A DNA stretch of 64,000 bases from Spartobacteria bacterium (GTDB lineage: Bacteria > Verrucomicrobiota > Kiritimatiellia > RZYC01), in the NCBI GenBank assembly GCA_009930475.1, contig RZYC01000011.1:1-64000 (forward strand), written 5' to 3'. The translations under genes were made by a program, and so were the position numbers. Below the pieces are notes generated by a model that worked only from the letters and a program-made list of their open reading frames with translations, was not told where the DNA came from and did no database searches. Positions 19,040 through 27,919 of the stretch are shown here, in pieces. Numbering within the stretch: the first letter of the stretch is position 1; every line of letters begins with the position of its first letter.

Positions 19040-20116
19040 ATGACAAAACGAATCGTACAACTGCTTGCAGGATATAGTAATGGAGATGCAATTAGTAATG
19101 AGTCGCGTACGTTGCAATCGGTATTTCAATCATGGGGGTATGAAGCGCCGATTGTGTGTGAGGATAAGCGGATTTTACCTGAGCTGCGCGATAGCGCATG
19201 GAGCGTAGAGCAGTATCGTAAATCGGAGGACATGGATGACATCATACTGCTTCACCTGTCCATTGGATCGGATGTCAATGATTTGTTTGCGTTGCTGCCC
19301 CACAAAAAAAAGGCTCTTTTATATCACAATATTACACCCGCCCATTTTTTACGTAATGTGCATCGGGGATTGGCCCATGATTTAGCGTGGGGGCGTGAGC
19401 AGCTGGTGAAACTGGCTGGTGTGCCCTTGGTGTCTATGGCTGACAGCAGCTACAATGCGCAGGAGTTACACGACGCTGGTTATGGCGCGACGAATGTTTT
19501 GCCGCTGGTACTGAATTTTGATCATTTGTCGGGGTCTTTTGATGCGGAAACCTACGCGCAATATAAAGATGGATGGGTAAATATCCTGTTTGTGGGCCGG
19601 TGTGTGCCCAATAAAAAAATCGAAGATGCGCTGTTTGCTTTTCATTACTATAATCAGGAAATCAATCCCTGCTCACGCTTTATTCATGTAGGTTCATCGG
19701 CAGGAACGGAACGGTATCAGGCGTGGCTGATTACACAAATCCGACGATTGCAAATTCGCAATACGCATCTGGTGGGTACGCTGCCTCAGGCACAGCTGAA
19801 TGCCGTATACAAAGCCGCAGACGTTTTTTTATGCATGAGTGAACATGAGGGGTTCTGTATTCCATTGATCGAAGCCATGCTGCATCATGTTCCAGTTCTC
19901 GCATTTGGTGCAGGTGCCATACCGGAAACCATGGACGGATGCGGAGTGGTGATACAGGAGAAGAATCTCGGAGCCGTGGCAGAAATGACACATACCCTTG
20001 TGTCAGATACGGCATTGCGTAGCTCGATTATCGATAAACAAAGTGCGAGGGTTGCCGCATATCAGAATCAGAATCCTGCCGCACTGATCAAAACCTTCCT
20101 GGCTCCTCTGCTGTAG
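19040..20116 (+). CDS. Glycosyltransferase, GT-B fold, family 4-like
   Basis: A 358-aa retaining-type glycosyltransferase. The C-terminal half holds ILFVGRCVPNKKIEDALFAF, HLVGTLPQAQLNAVYKAADVFL and the E-x7-E donor site in SEHEGFCIPLIEAM, followed by PVLAFGAGAIPET. The N-terminal half is an acceptor-binding Rossmann fold. Donor and acceptor cannot be named; cell-surface polysaccharide or glycolipid is likely. The ATG is preferred over a TTG 21 bases upstream, and GGGTGA lies before it. The gene ends 14 bases before the DUF456 gene, so the two are probably co-transcribed. Confidence 0.9.
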   Translation: MTKRIVQLLAGYSNGDAISNESRTLQSVFQSWGYEAPIVCEDKRILPELRDSAWSVEQYRKSEDMDDIILLHLSIGSDVNDLFALLPHKKKALLYHNITPAHFLRNVHRGLAHDLAWGREQLVKLAGVPLVSMADSSYNAQELHDAGYGATNVLPLVLNFDHLSGSFDAETYAQYKDGWVNILFVGRCVPNKKIEDALFAFHYYNQEINPCSRFIHVGSSAGTERYQAWLITQIRRLQIRNTHLVGTLPQAQLNAVYKAADVFLCMSEHEGFCIPLIEAMLHHVPVLAFGAGAIPETMDGCGVVIQEKNLGAVAEMTHTLVSDTALRSSIIDKQSARVAAYQNQNPAALIKTFLAPLL

Positions 20117-20130
20117 GACGTCTGGGCGAT

Positions 20131-20676
20131 ATGATGGATACCTCACTAGAATGGGCGGGATTTCTCGCCGGCTATGGCATGATTTGGTTATTATGCATCT
20201 CGGGTATTGTGTTGTCTGCACTGTCCTTTTCAGGCACTTGGTGTGTGGTTATTGCCAGTATGTGGGCGGTATGGATGACCGGTGCGGATCATTTCCCTGG
20301 TTTGTTTGTGATCATTGCATTCATTTTGATCTCGCTGAGTGCAGAAGCCCTTGAATTCTTTTCATCGGCATGGGGAGTAAAAAAGCGAGGTGGCTCAAAG
20401 GGTGCAGGTTTTGGAGCGATGACCGGCAGTATGTTCGGATTGATCGTCGGAAGTGCTGTCATACCCATTCCACTGATAGGCAGTCTGCTGGGATTGTTTG
20501 CTGGTACATTTGTCGGTGCTTTTTCAGTGGAATACTATCGCATGAAACATACAGGAAAAGCAGCCCATATTGCATGGGGTGCTTTGGTCGCTCGAACATG
20601 TATGATCCTATTAAAACTAGTTATTACACTGGGAATGACAGCAATATTGTTGATCGGATTAATCCTAAAAACGTAA
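20131..20676 (+). CDS. DUF456 family integral membrane protein
   Basis: A 181-aa hydrophobic protein with about four or five helices. The glycine-rich loop GGSKGAGFGAMTGSMFGLIVG and the following PIPLIGSLLGLFAGTFVGAF are typical of DUF456 proteins, whose function is unknown. The motif SAEALEFFSSAWGVKK before the loop also fits the family. It may start at 20131 or at the next ATG, 20134. It lies just downstream of the glycosyltransferase gene on the same strand. Confidence 0.85.
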   Translation: MMDTSLEWAGFLAGYGMIWLLCISGIVLSALSFSGTWCVVIASMWAVWMTGADHFPGLFVIIAFILISLSAEALEFFSSAWGVKKRGGSKGAGFGAMTGSMFGLIVGSAVIPIPLIGSLLGLFAGTFVGAFSVEYYRMKHTGKAAHIAWGALVARTCMILLKLVITLGMTAILLIGLILKT

Positions 20677-20720
20677 GTAGAGGCTAAATACAGCTCATAA
20701 TATGCGGACATGCGTCGCAA

Positions 20721-20736
20721 ATTCAGTATACTGAAT
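20721..20736. repeat. Perfect 16-bp palindrome
   Basis: ATTCAGTATACTGAAT is a perfect palindrome without loop, 44 bases after the DUF456 stop. It could be an operator for a dimeric regulator. The surrounding gap (20677-20986, about 310 bases) is AT-rich. It otherwise holds only the RAYT upstream element, and I see no gene in it. Confidence 0.4.
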
Positions 20737-20907
20737 CAGTGAACACATGTATTCGTATTTGTTTGTGATTGTTATGCGGATATTATGATACACAATTGCG
20801 GTTCACCATTTGGTTTTAAATCAGAATTAGAATTATATTACTTCCACATGATCATGATGATACGCATTAGTAGTGTCTCCTTTAGGTTAATATAAATATA
20901 AGAATAT

Positions 20908-20940
20908 GGGTCAGACCCAATAATATTTTTATGTTGACAT
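20908..20940 (+). repeat. RAYT upstream element, copy B
   Basis: The element begins with GGGTCAGACCC and ends with TTGACAT exactly 26 bases later. Its start is the palindrome TGGGTCAGACCCA. The same layout precedes the RAYT copies at 29039, 57507 and 59515. The TTGACAT ends 46 bases before the transposase ATG. It may serve as a promoter -35 region and/or a transposon end. Confidence 0.6.
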
Positions 20941-20986
20941 TGCCTACGCTTTATGGTCGAAACTTCTCTCAAGAGGGATAAATGCA

Positions 20987-21968
20987 ATGAGGCGGAAAAG
21001 AATAAAGCGGGATAGATTGGCGTGTTATCACCTAATCACACGGGTGTGTTTTGCGGCAGATGTTGCTGGATGACGATGAGAAACTGGAATTGCGTCGCTT
21101 AATCCGATGTGTCGAGGGGTTTACGGGGGTGCGGGTTTTGACGTATGCGCTAATGACCAATCATGTGCATATTCTCGTGGAGGAACCGGATCGGAATGCT
21201 GAAGTAACTGATGGTGAGTTGGTTAAACGACTATATTGTTTATATGGATCGACGGGTACTGCGGAGATTCTGGAACGGTGGGAATTATGGACGGAACGAG
21301 GGGTGATCGATGCGGTGAGAGAGGATAAAGCGCGATACCGTCGTCGGATGCATGATATTTCTGAGTTTATGAAGCAAATTAAACAGCGGTTTGTGAGTTG
21401 GTATCACCGTAAATATGGAACGTGCGGGACGATTTGGCAGGATCGCTTTAAAAGTGTACTCGTGGAGGATGGCGCAGCGTTGCGTACGATGGCGGCATAT
21501 ATAGAGATGAATCCGGTGCGTGCGGGTCTCGTCGATGATCCAAAGGCCTATCGGTTTTGTGGTTTCGGGGAAGCAATGGGTGGAGTGAATCGGGCACGAA
21601 AAGGAATTAAACGCATTGCGGATGACGTTTTGTCGTCGGATGGCAACTGGGAAACTGTTTCACAAGCGTATTTCGAGCACATTTTGATGTATGAAGAGGT
21701 TCGCAACAATTGAAATCTCATCTATCTGGATCAGGATATGTTACGTGAGAAAATGAAGCACAAGGTTGTCTTGACGCATTTTGAGCGTTTGCTGTGCAGG
21801 TGCCGGTACTACACGGATGGGCAGGTGGTCGGTGGCCGTGATTTTGTGGAAGAGTTTTTTGTGGAAAATCGCGATTATTTCGGACCTCGGCGCAAGTATG
21901 GACGTAAAAGAGTTCGTGATGGGGGGGGCGATGACTTGTTTGCCATTCGAGATGTAGGGACGCACTGA
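20987..21968 (+). pseudogene. RAYT transposase, copy B, inactivated
   Basis: A degenerate copy of the REP-associated transposase. The first frame (MRRKRIKRDRLACYHLITRVCF) breaks near 21045-21055 at a T-run, consistent with a one-base insertion. The reading then continues in another frame from about 21054 (RQMLLDDDEK) through the HIH motif (MTNHVHILVEEP) and ISEFMKQIKQRFVSWYHR. An in-frame TGA at 21711-21713 replaces the residue after RNN where the sister copies at 57507 and 59515 have Arg, so CGA to TGA is likely. The final 84 codons after it are still well conserved. Both lesions imply recent decay. It groups with the copies at 57507 and 59515. Confidence 0.88.
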
Positions 21969-21970
21969 AG

Positions 21971-22819
21971 GTGAATGCGTCTAAAATACTTATTCTTTCA
22001 GTAATGAGTCTGGTCGCAGTGATCGGTCTTGTCTGGTTACAGCTTGGAATGATTGGACATGGCGGACGAAATCATCCGTTGCGAAAGCATATGTCATGGG
22101 ATGATGGCTCCATAATGCTGGCTGCAACTAATGAAACGATGCATGTATATGCACATGATGACGTGCGGGCGAGGGATGGGCTGACGGAAGGAGTCTATGT
22201 CTATGAGCAGTTGGTTCGTCTTTTTGGCGTCGTTCCGGTGATGGAGGATACGGTACACATTTATCTGGTATCACCGCAGGAGTGGGATCACCTAGTGAAG
22301 CGACTGGACGTCAGGCATGATGGACGCTCCCTTCAACTACGCTACGACATCGTGATTAAGGTTGGCGAGCAAACGACACCCTCTGTGCAGATTTCGCATG
22401 AATGGGTTCATTTCATGATGTATCGCGAAGGGTTAACTGTTCCACTTTTCTATGAAGAAGGGCTGGCGACTATGTTTGGGTGGGAGCTGGCTTTGGCATG
22501 GCATCTTTCACAGGGAACATTGCTGCAACGCGATGATTCGTTGGTAGGTGTTCACCGTATTCCGCTGGAGATATTGCAGGAGATGGATCACTATCCGGTC
22601 GATTCTCTTGATGCCCGTCTGTTTTATCAGCAGGCAGAACGGTTAACCCGGGCGGTCGCAGGATTTATAGGCACTGAATCGCTCGTTCCCTGGTTGCGAA
22701 AGATGAACAAAGAGGATAGCGATTGGCGAAAAGCTCTGCTATCTTTCAGTTCTATGGATCAAAAAAAGATGACATGGATCGATAAACACATGGGTGCAGC
22801 GGAAAACAAGGCGGAGTGA
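21971..22819 (+). CDS. Membrane-anchored gluzincin-type (MA family) putative peptidase
   Basis: A 282-aa protein with an N-terminal hydrophobic anchor (about residues 5-25) and a HExxH zinc motif, HEWVH at residues 143-147. A downstream glutamate follows in FYEEGLATMFG, the pattern of MA-clan peptidases with an EEGxA helix. The domain is probably periplasmic. No closer family is recognised and substrates are unknown. The annotated start is GTG, two bases after the RAYT pseudogene's end, and the ribosome site is weak. An internal ATG near 22004 would lose part of the anchor. The stop overlaps the holA ribosome-binding site region. Confidence 0.72.
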   Translation: MNASKILILSVMSLVAVIGLVWLQLGMIGHGGRNHPLRKHMSWDDGSIMLAATNETMHVYAHDDVRARDGLTEGVYVYEQLVRLFGVVPVMEDTVHIYLVSPQEWDHLVKRLDVRHDGRSLQLRYDIVIKVGEQTTPSVQISHEWVHFMMYREGLTVPLFYEEGLATMFGWELALAWHLSQGTLLQRDDSLVGVHRIPLEILQEMDHYPVDSLDARLFYQQAERLTRAVAGFIGTESLVPWLRKMNKEDSDWRKALLSFSSMDQKKMTWIDKHMGAAENKAE

Positions 22820-22820
22820 C

Positions 22821-23996
22821 ATGGCGGTTAAAACGGTAGCAAAAAACGCACAGCCAAAAGAGATCGACTGGGATCACGTTCAGGCGGTTCTTGTATGTGG
22901 AACCGATGAATACGAAATGCGAACCAAAACACGTCAGGTTGTGCAACGACTGTGCCCGCCCGAAAATCAGTCCTTTGGACTGGAGGTCATGGACGGGGCC
23001 GTACGAGTTGTATCCGAGGCGGTCGAAGTCATTCGCAAAACGGTTGATGCATTGGAATCTCTGGGTTTTCTTGGTGGCGGAAAGACCATTTGGATGAAAG
23101 ACTGTTCCTTTTTGGGGCAGGACGTGCTGGGGCGTTCTGTGGAAGTCAAAGAATGGATGACGAAACTGAATGATTTGCTGAAAAGTGGACTGCCTCCCGG
23201 TCAGTGCCTTGTGATCAATGCCGAAAAGATCTTTCGTAATTCCCCCCTCTATAAATGGATGAAAAAAGACGGGGTAATCTTTGAATTTGATGTACCGGAC
23301 AGTGATTACAGGCGGGAACGTCCGGCTCTGCAAAAAGCGGGCGAGTTAATGAAAGAGGCAGGATTAAGGCCGAAGAATGCAAAAATTATGGCCATGTTTG
23401 TGCAGCGATCGGGATTTGAAACGCGCCAGATGGTGCAGGAAGTGGAAAAATTATCTCTGTATTTGGGTGAAAACGGGATCGTTGATGAAGCCGCCATTGA
23501 TCTGATGGTGTCGCCCTCCAAAGAATCGGCACTCTGGGACATCGTAGACGCAGTGACATCACGCGATTTAACACGGGTGCAACAACTTTTGAAACAGCTG
23601 TTTTTTCAGAAATCCAGCCCTGTGGCGATGCTCATCATGCTGGAAAATCAGTTCAATAAATTAATTTCTGTGTCGTCTTGCGTGCAGCATCGCTGGTTAC
23701 GCTTTGAGCTGGGCCGAGGTGATTTTGTCTCTGCCAAATGGGAGCTAACTCCCGAAGCAGAAGCCTGTTTAGATCAGATGGGCGCGGCGGATCCGCGAAA
23801 AATAAGCCATTTTATTTTGGGGCGAATGAGCACAGCATGCAGCCAGTTTCATTTGCGAGAACTTGTTTGGTGCCGAGAACGATTATTGCGCACCCATCGT
23901 CGTATGTTTCTCACGGGCGGTATTCCTCACGAGGATCAGCTGGAAGACTGTCTGGTGGAAATAATCGGTCGCACCCATTATATGAAAGTGAAATAG
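22821..23996 (+). CDS. holA: DNA polymerase III delta subunit HolA
   Basis: A 391-aa clamp-loader delta subunit. The family's N-terminal AAA+-like domain lacks a functional Walker A. Visible segments are VLVCGTDEYEMR near the start, VVDAL..LGFLGGGKTIWMKDC, a middle part ending in EVEKLSLYLGENGIVDEAAIDLMV, and the helical domain LWDIVDAVTSRDLTRVQQLLKQLF. This order matches HolA from other phyla, although the protein is longer than E. coli HolA (343). The ATG is preceded by GGAG and starts one base after the upstream stop. A reading from 22794 would overlap the previous gene. Confidence 0.85.
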   Translation: MAVKTVAKNAQPKEIDWDHVQAVLVCGTDEYEMRTKTRQVVQRLCPPENQSFGLEVMDGAVRVVSEAVEVIRKTVDALESLGFLGGGKTIWMKDCSFLGQDVLGRSVEVKEWMTKLNDLLKSGLPPGQCLVINAEKIFRNSPLYKWMKKDGVIFEFDVPDSDYRRERPALQKAGELMKEAGLRPKNAKIMAMFVQRSGFETRQMVQEVEKLSLYLGENGIVDEAAIDLMVSPSKESALWDIVDAVTSRDLTRVQQLLKQLFFQKSSPVAMLIMLENQFNKLISVSSCVQHRWLRFELGRGDFVSAKWELTPEAEACLDQMGAADPRKISHFILGRMSTACSQFHLRELVWCRERLLRTHRRMFLTGGIPHEDQLEDCLVEIIGRTHYMKVK

Positions 23997-24079
23997 CATT
24001 GACCTTGACCGCTGGAAAGTGGACAACATACGCCGGATTTTGCTGGACGATTTGAATAACATAAAAACAGGACGCAGCC

Positions 24080-25765
24080 ATGAGCACCGCCGAAGGTGAA
24101 ACTAAAAATTTACATTTTATTCGCGAAATGATCGAAGAAGATATGCGTACAAACAAGTACGATGGAAAGGTTGTCACCCGTTTCCCCCCGGAACCTAACG
24201 GGTACCTGCATATCGGTCACGCAAAAGCCATTTGTCTGGATTTCGGCATGGCCAAAGAATACGGGGGCCGCTGTCATTTACGGTTTGACGATACCAATCC
24301 CAGCACGGAAGAAACCGAATATGTCGATTCCATTCAGGCCGATGTACGTTGGCTCGGGTTCGACTGGGGTGAGGATCTGTATTACGCGTCATCCTATTTT
24401 GATCAGATGTATGCCTTTGCTGAAGAGTTGATTAACAAGGACTTGGCGTACGTCTGTACCCTGTCGCCGGACGAATTTAAAGCGTATCGCGGAATTCCCA
24501 CAGAACCGGGCAAAGCCAGCCCCGGACGTAGTCGCTCCATTGAAGAAAATCTAGACTTATTCCGCCGTATGCGTGCTGGGGAATTTCCCGACGGGGCCTA
24601 TGTTTTGCGTGCCAAAATTGACATGGCATCACCGAATTTGCACATGCGTGACCCTGCATTATATCGTATCAAACATTGCGCTCATCATCGCACAGGCGAT
24701 GCCTGGTGCATTTATCCCATGTACGACTTTGCCCATTGCCTGGAAGATGCGATCGAAGGCATAACCCATTCTTTGTGTACGCTTGAATTTGAAGTGCACC
24801 GTCCGTTGTACGACTGGATCATTAATAATGTCTCAGTGGCAGGGAAGCCCGAACAAACGGAATTTGCCCGTTTGAATTTGAGCTATACCATTATGAGTAA
24901 GCGAAAATTACAGCAGCTGGTGCGCGAAAAGTTGGTGAATGGATGGGATGATCCGCGTATGCCCACCTTGGCCGGACTGCGCCGCCGGGGATATACCCCG
25001 GAAGCCATTCGCACGTTCTGTGAAACCATTGGCGTAACCAAGTTCAACAGTTTGACCGATATGGCCCTTCTGGAACATTGTCTGCGTGATGATTTAAATA
25101 AACGTGCGTATCGCGTCATGGGCGTGATGGATCCCGTCAAACTGGTCATCGATAATTTTCCCGAAGGTGAAACCGAATGGTTTGATGCCGTCAACAATCC
25201 GGAAGATGCGTCGGCTGGAATGCGCAAGGTTCCCTTTACTAAAGATCTATACATTGAACGCCATGATTTTATGGAAAACCCACCCAAAAAGTTCTTCCGT
25301 TTGTCTCCGGGGAACGAGGTGCGTCTTCGTTATGCCTGCATTGTCCGCTGTGAAAGTGTGGTGAAAAACGATGACGGGGAGATCGTCGAAATCCATTGTA
25401 CCTGGGATCCCGAATCACATGGCGGAACCGCGCCGGACGGACGTAAAGTGCGCGGTACCATTCATTGGGTGTCCGCAGTACACTTCGTGCCAGCGGAAAT
25501 TCGCCTCTATGATCGATTGTTTGATAAAGAAAACCCTGCCGATGAAAAGGATGGTTCACCCTTCACAGACCATCTCAATCTGGAGTCGTTAAAATGCGTG
25601 GCCGCATTGATGGAACCGTCGATCAAGGGCGCCGCACCGCTAACCCATTATCAGTTCGAACGCATCGGCTATTTTAACGTGGATTTGGATTCCACATCAG
25701 AAGCTCCGGTGTTTAACCGGACGGTAACCCTGCGCGACTCCTGGGGTCGCAAAACCGGGCAGTGA
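24080..25765 (+). CDS. glnS: Glutaminyl-tRNA synthetase
   Basis: A 561-aa class I aminoacyl-tRNA synthetase that charges tRNA-Gln with glutamine. The HIGH motif is in [15 protein letters not shown] (residues 44-47), and the KMSKS-like loop reads MSKRK near residue 271. [18 protein letters not shown] and [23 protein letters not shown] are GlnRS/GluRS landmarks. The C-terminal beta-barrel anticodon domain is complete ([20 protein letters not shown]). Having glnS means Gln-tRNA need not depend wholly on the amidotransferase route. The 83-bp upstream gap has AGGAC before the ATG. Confidence 0.97.
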   Translation: MSTAEGETKNLHFIREMIEEDMRTNKYDGKVVTRFPPEPNGYLHIGHAKAICLDFGMAKEYGGRCHLRFDDTNPSTEETEYVDSIQADVRWLGFDWGEDLYYASSYFDQMYAFAEELINKDLAYVCTLSPDEFKAYRGIPTEPGKASPGRSRSIEENLDLFRRMRAGEFPDGAYVLRAKIDMASPNLHMRDPALYRIKHCAHHRTGDAWCIYPMYDFAHCLEDAIEGITHSLCTLEFEVHRPLYDWIINNVSVAGKPEQTEFARLNLSYTIMSKRKLQQLVREKLVNGWDDPRMPTLAGLRRRGYTPEAIRTFCETIGVTKFNSLTDMALLEHCLRDDLNKRAYRVMGVMDPVKLVIDNFPEGETEWFDAVNNPEDASAGMRKVPFTKDLYIERHDFMENPPKKFFRLSPGNEVRLRYACIVRCESVVKNDDGEIVEIHCTWDPESHGGTAPDGRKVRGTIHWVSAVHFVPAEIRLYDRLFDKENPADEKDGSPFTDHLNLESLKCVAALMEPSIKGAAPLTHYQFERIGYFNVDLDSTSEAPVFNRTVTLRDSWGRKTGQ

Positions 25766-25771
25766 ACATTG

Positions 25772-25790
25772 CCGCATCCTAACGATGCGG
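25772..25790 (+). promoter_or_regulatory. Hairpin just upstream of the der ribosome-binding site
   Basis: CCGCATC-CTAAC-GATGCGG forms a 7-bp GC-rich stem with a 5-base loop between glnS and der. It is followed directly by AAAGGA, the ribosome site, not by a T-run. It is therefore not a terminator and more likely shapes mRNA processing or translation of der. Confidence 0.4.
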
Positions 25791-25807
25791 AAAGGAAAAT
25801 AGAATTT

Positions 25808-27175
25808 ATGGAAGCAGCATTGAAACGTAGAGTTGTTGCCATTGTCGGTCGCCCGAATGTGGGTAAATCGGCCTTGTTCAACCGAATTATCGGTCGCCGA
25901 ATGGCGATTGTGCATGAGCAGAGCGGAGTGACCCGTGACCGTTTGTGCGCAGAGGCACAATGGTATGATCAGCGATTTGAGCTGATTGATACCGGGGGTA
26001 TCGACCTTATCGACAACGAAAAGGCGGCCGATTCCATCGACGCCGGTACCCGTTCACAGGTCGATCTCGCCATGCAGGCGGCTTCCGCCCTGATTTTCGT
26101 TGTGGATGTCACCGCCGGTGTAACTGCGCTGGATGAAGAAGTAGCGAGAATCCTCCACCAATCCGGTCTGCCCATTATACTGGCTGTGAATAAATGCGAT
26201 AACGGACAGCTGGATGATCAGCATATCGAATTTTTGTCACTGGGTTTTCCCACCTTTCCCATCTCTGTGCTTCATGGACGAGGACTGGACGATATGGTCG
26301 ACGAAGCCGTAAAGCACCTTCCCCCAGCGCAGGAAGAAGACGAACAGCCCCCTCCGTTGCGCATCGCTGTGGTTGGTCGTCCGAATGCAGGAAAATCATC
26401 CTATATCAATGCGTTAATGAATGATAATCGTGTGATCGTGTCCGATATTGCTGGTACCACAGTGGACAGTATTGAAGTTCCCTTTGCCATCCGTGAGGAA
26501 GATAAAACCTATCACTACACGCTCATCGATACCGCCGGCATCCGCCGCTTTGGCAAAGCACGTTCGGTTGTGGAGAAGTTCAGCCTCTGCCGCGCCGAGA
26601 CCAGTATCAAATACGCCGACGTAGTGGTCATGATGATGGATGCGGAGGAAGGGCCGACCAAACAGAATAAAAAAATAGCCATGCTGGTCGACAAGTATCA
26701 CAAGGGCTGCATCATCTGCATCAACAAGTGGGATTTGGTCGAAGGCAGAACAACAGAGGCCGAATATCGCAAAGCGTTATATCGTGAACTGCATTTTCTG
26801 GACTGGGTAGAAATTGTATTCGTCTCTGCCAAAACAGGATTTAATATTCGCAAAACCATTACGGCCATTGATCATGTGGGCGAACAGATATGTACGCAGT
26901 TATCAACCGGTGTGCTTAATCGTGTCATTCAGGATGCCTATCAGAAATTATTGCCACCAGTGGTGGGCAATCACCGCCTCAAGTTCTATTATGCCACGCA
27001 GGTGGGAACCAAACCAGTGAAAATTCGCTTCTTTGTGAATAATCCCGAACGTTTGACCCCTCAGTATGAGCATTATTTGCAGAAACGCTTCCGCGAAGCT
27101 TTTGGTATGCGCGGTGCGCCCATGGTATTCGAATTTGTGACACGCAACGACCGCTTATCCAGAAAACAAGTCTAA
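25808..27175 (+). CDS. der: Tandem-GTPase ribosome assembly factor Der (EngA)
   Basis: A 455-aa protein with two consecutive GTPase domains and a C-terminal KH-like domain, required for 50S subunit maturation. The first domain has GRPNVGKSALFNRI (near residue 13), DTGG and NKCD. The second has GRPNAGKSSYINAL, DTAGIRR and NKWDLVEG. A Glu/Pro-rich linker (EEDEQPPPLR) separates them. The KH-like part contains LKFYYATQVGTKPVKIRFFVNNPE, a family hallmark. The ATG at 25808 is preferred over an upstream TTG because AAGGA precedes it. Confidence 0.97.
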   Translation: MEAALKRRVVAIVGRPNVGKSALFNRIIGRRMAIVHEQSGVTRDRLCAEAQWYDQRFELIDTGGIDLIDNEKAADSIDAGTRSQVDLAMQAASALIFVVDVTAGVTALDEEVARILHQSGLPIILAVNKCDNGQLDDQHIEFLSLGFPTFPISVLHGRGLDDMVDEAVKHLPPAQEEDEQPPPLRIAVVGRPNAGKSSYINALMNDNRVIVSDIAGTTVDSIEVPFAIREEDKTYHYTLIDTAGIRRFGKARSVVEKFSLCRAETSIKYADVVVMMMDAEEGPTKQNKKIAMLVDKYHKGCIICINKWDLVEGRTTEAEYRKALYRELHFLDWVEIVFVSAKTGFNIRKTITAIDHVGEQICTQLSTGVLNRVIQDAYQKLLPPVVGNHRLKFYYATQVGTKPVKIRFFVNNPERLTPQYEHYLQKRFREAFGMRGAPMVFEFVTRNDRLSRKQV

Positions 27176-27188
27176 TAATGGAGTGACT

Positions 27189-27815
27189 ATGAATGCCCCC
27201 GCGATAGATATCGGTGCCTGGTTTAAAGAAACCGTGGATATAGTCAAAGAAAACTATTTCCTCCTGCTGGTGGTGAATGCGCTGATGGTTGTCATTTCAG
27301 TTATTTCCGCAGGGATATTGAGCGGAGCCATGATGGCCGGAGTTGCAATGATCATATTGCGACTACTGGATAAGGACACGGTGAAACCTGAAATAGGTGA
27401 TGTCTTCAAAGGGTTTGATTTTTTTCTGCCGGCCCTCTTGTTCTACCTGATGATCAGTGTAGCAACTCTGCTGACAGCACTTGTTATCCCTTTTTTTGGC
27501 GGGTTGGTCTGCTTTAGCATTCTTCAGGCATTATGCGTATTTTCCATCTTTTTTATTGTGGAAAAGAAAATGGATTTCTGGCCGGCTATCGTCGCAAGTT
27601 ATGAACAGGTGAAGGATCACTTTTTCCCCATGCTGGGATTTGTCGTTGTGATCAATATCGTGTCGATGCTCGGAGGACTGGCCTGCGGTGTTGGTGGATT
27701 TCTGACGCTACCCGTTGCTATGGCCGGGCTGGCCGTGGCGTATCGAAAATTTTATCCAAAAGACGGCCCGGTCATTGATTGTAAACCCCTCGCGGAATCC
27801 GCCGAACCCGAATAA
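27189..27815 (+). CDS. Integral membrane protein of unknown function
   Basis: An unrecognised 208-aa protein. After a short amphipathic N-terminus (IDIGAWFKETVDIVKENYFLLL) there are about five hydrophobic helices, rich in Val, Ile, Met and Gly, with a short acidic C-terminus. The organisation resembles small membrane proteins of the DUF4013/DUF975 type, but no signature allows assignment. GGAG lies 5 bases before the ATG. The gene follows der by 13 bases and is followed by three palindromic repeats. Confidence 0.7.
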   Translation: MNAPAIDIGAWFKETVDIVKENYFLLLVVNALMVVISVISAGILSGAMMAGVAMIILRLLDKDTVKPEIGDVFKGFDFFLPALLFYLMISVATLLTALVIPFFGGLVCFSILQALCVFSIFFIVEKKMDFWPAIVASYEQVKDHFFPMLGFVVVINIVSMLGGLACGVGGFLTLPVAMAGLAVAYRKFYPKDGPVIDCKPLAESAEPE

Positions 27816-27819
27816 AAAA

Positions 27820-27905
27820 GTTCCAATGATTGGAAGTTTCCGCGAAAAAAAGTTCCAACGCTTGGAACATTCTAAAATAAAAGTTCCAACGTTTGGAACT
27901 TTTTG
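27820..27905. repeat. Cluster 1 of TTCCAANNNTTGGAA palindromes (three copies)
   Basis: Three near-identical palindromes lie at 27820-27836 (centre ATGAT), 27852-27868 (centre ACGCT) and 27883-27899 (centre ACGTT). All share GTTCCAA...TTGGAA and are preceded by A-runs. The third is a perfect 25-mer with arms AAAAGTTCCAA and TTGGAACTTTT followed by a T-run, so it could end transcription. Spacing between copies is about 31 bases. It lies between a membrane-protein gene and a GT2 gene. Confidence 0.85.
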
Positions 27906-27919
27906 TAAACGGTAGGAAA

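Noticed and set aside
20677-20986. tRNA or small RNA gene in the AT-rich gap
   Set aside because: No cloverleaf, TPsiC-like GTTCGA box or terminator found; only palindromes and the RAYT element.
27820-27899. TTCCAATGATTGGAA palindromes as the REP partners of the RAYT transposases
   Set aside because: None of the five RAYT genes is flanked by them. The RAYT genes carry a different element with TTGACAT. A link remains possible but is not supported here.
27820-27899. CRISPR-like array
   Set aside because: Only three copies, each an internal palindrome of about 17 bp with spacers of 14-15 bases, and no cas genes in the window.
27893-27919. A longer GT2 start inside the third palindrome
   Set aside because: The added residues (ELFVNGRK) are repeat-derived, and a closer ATG has GGTAGGA ahead of it.
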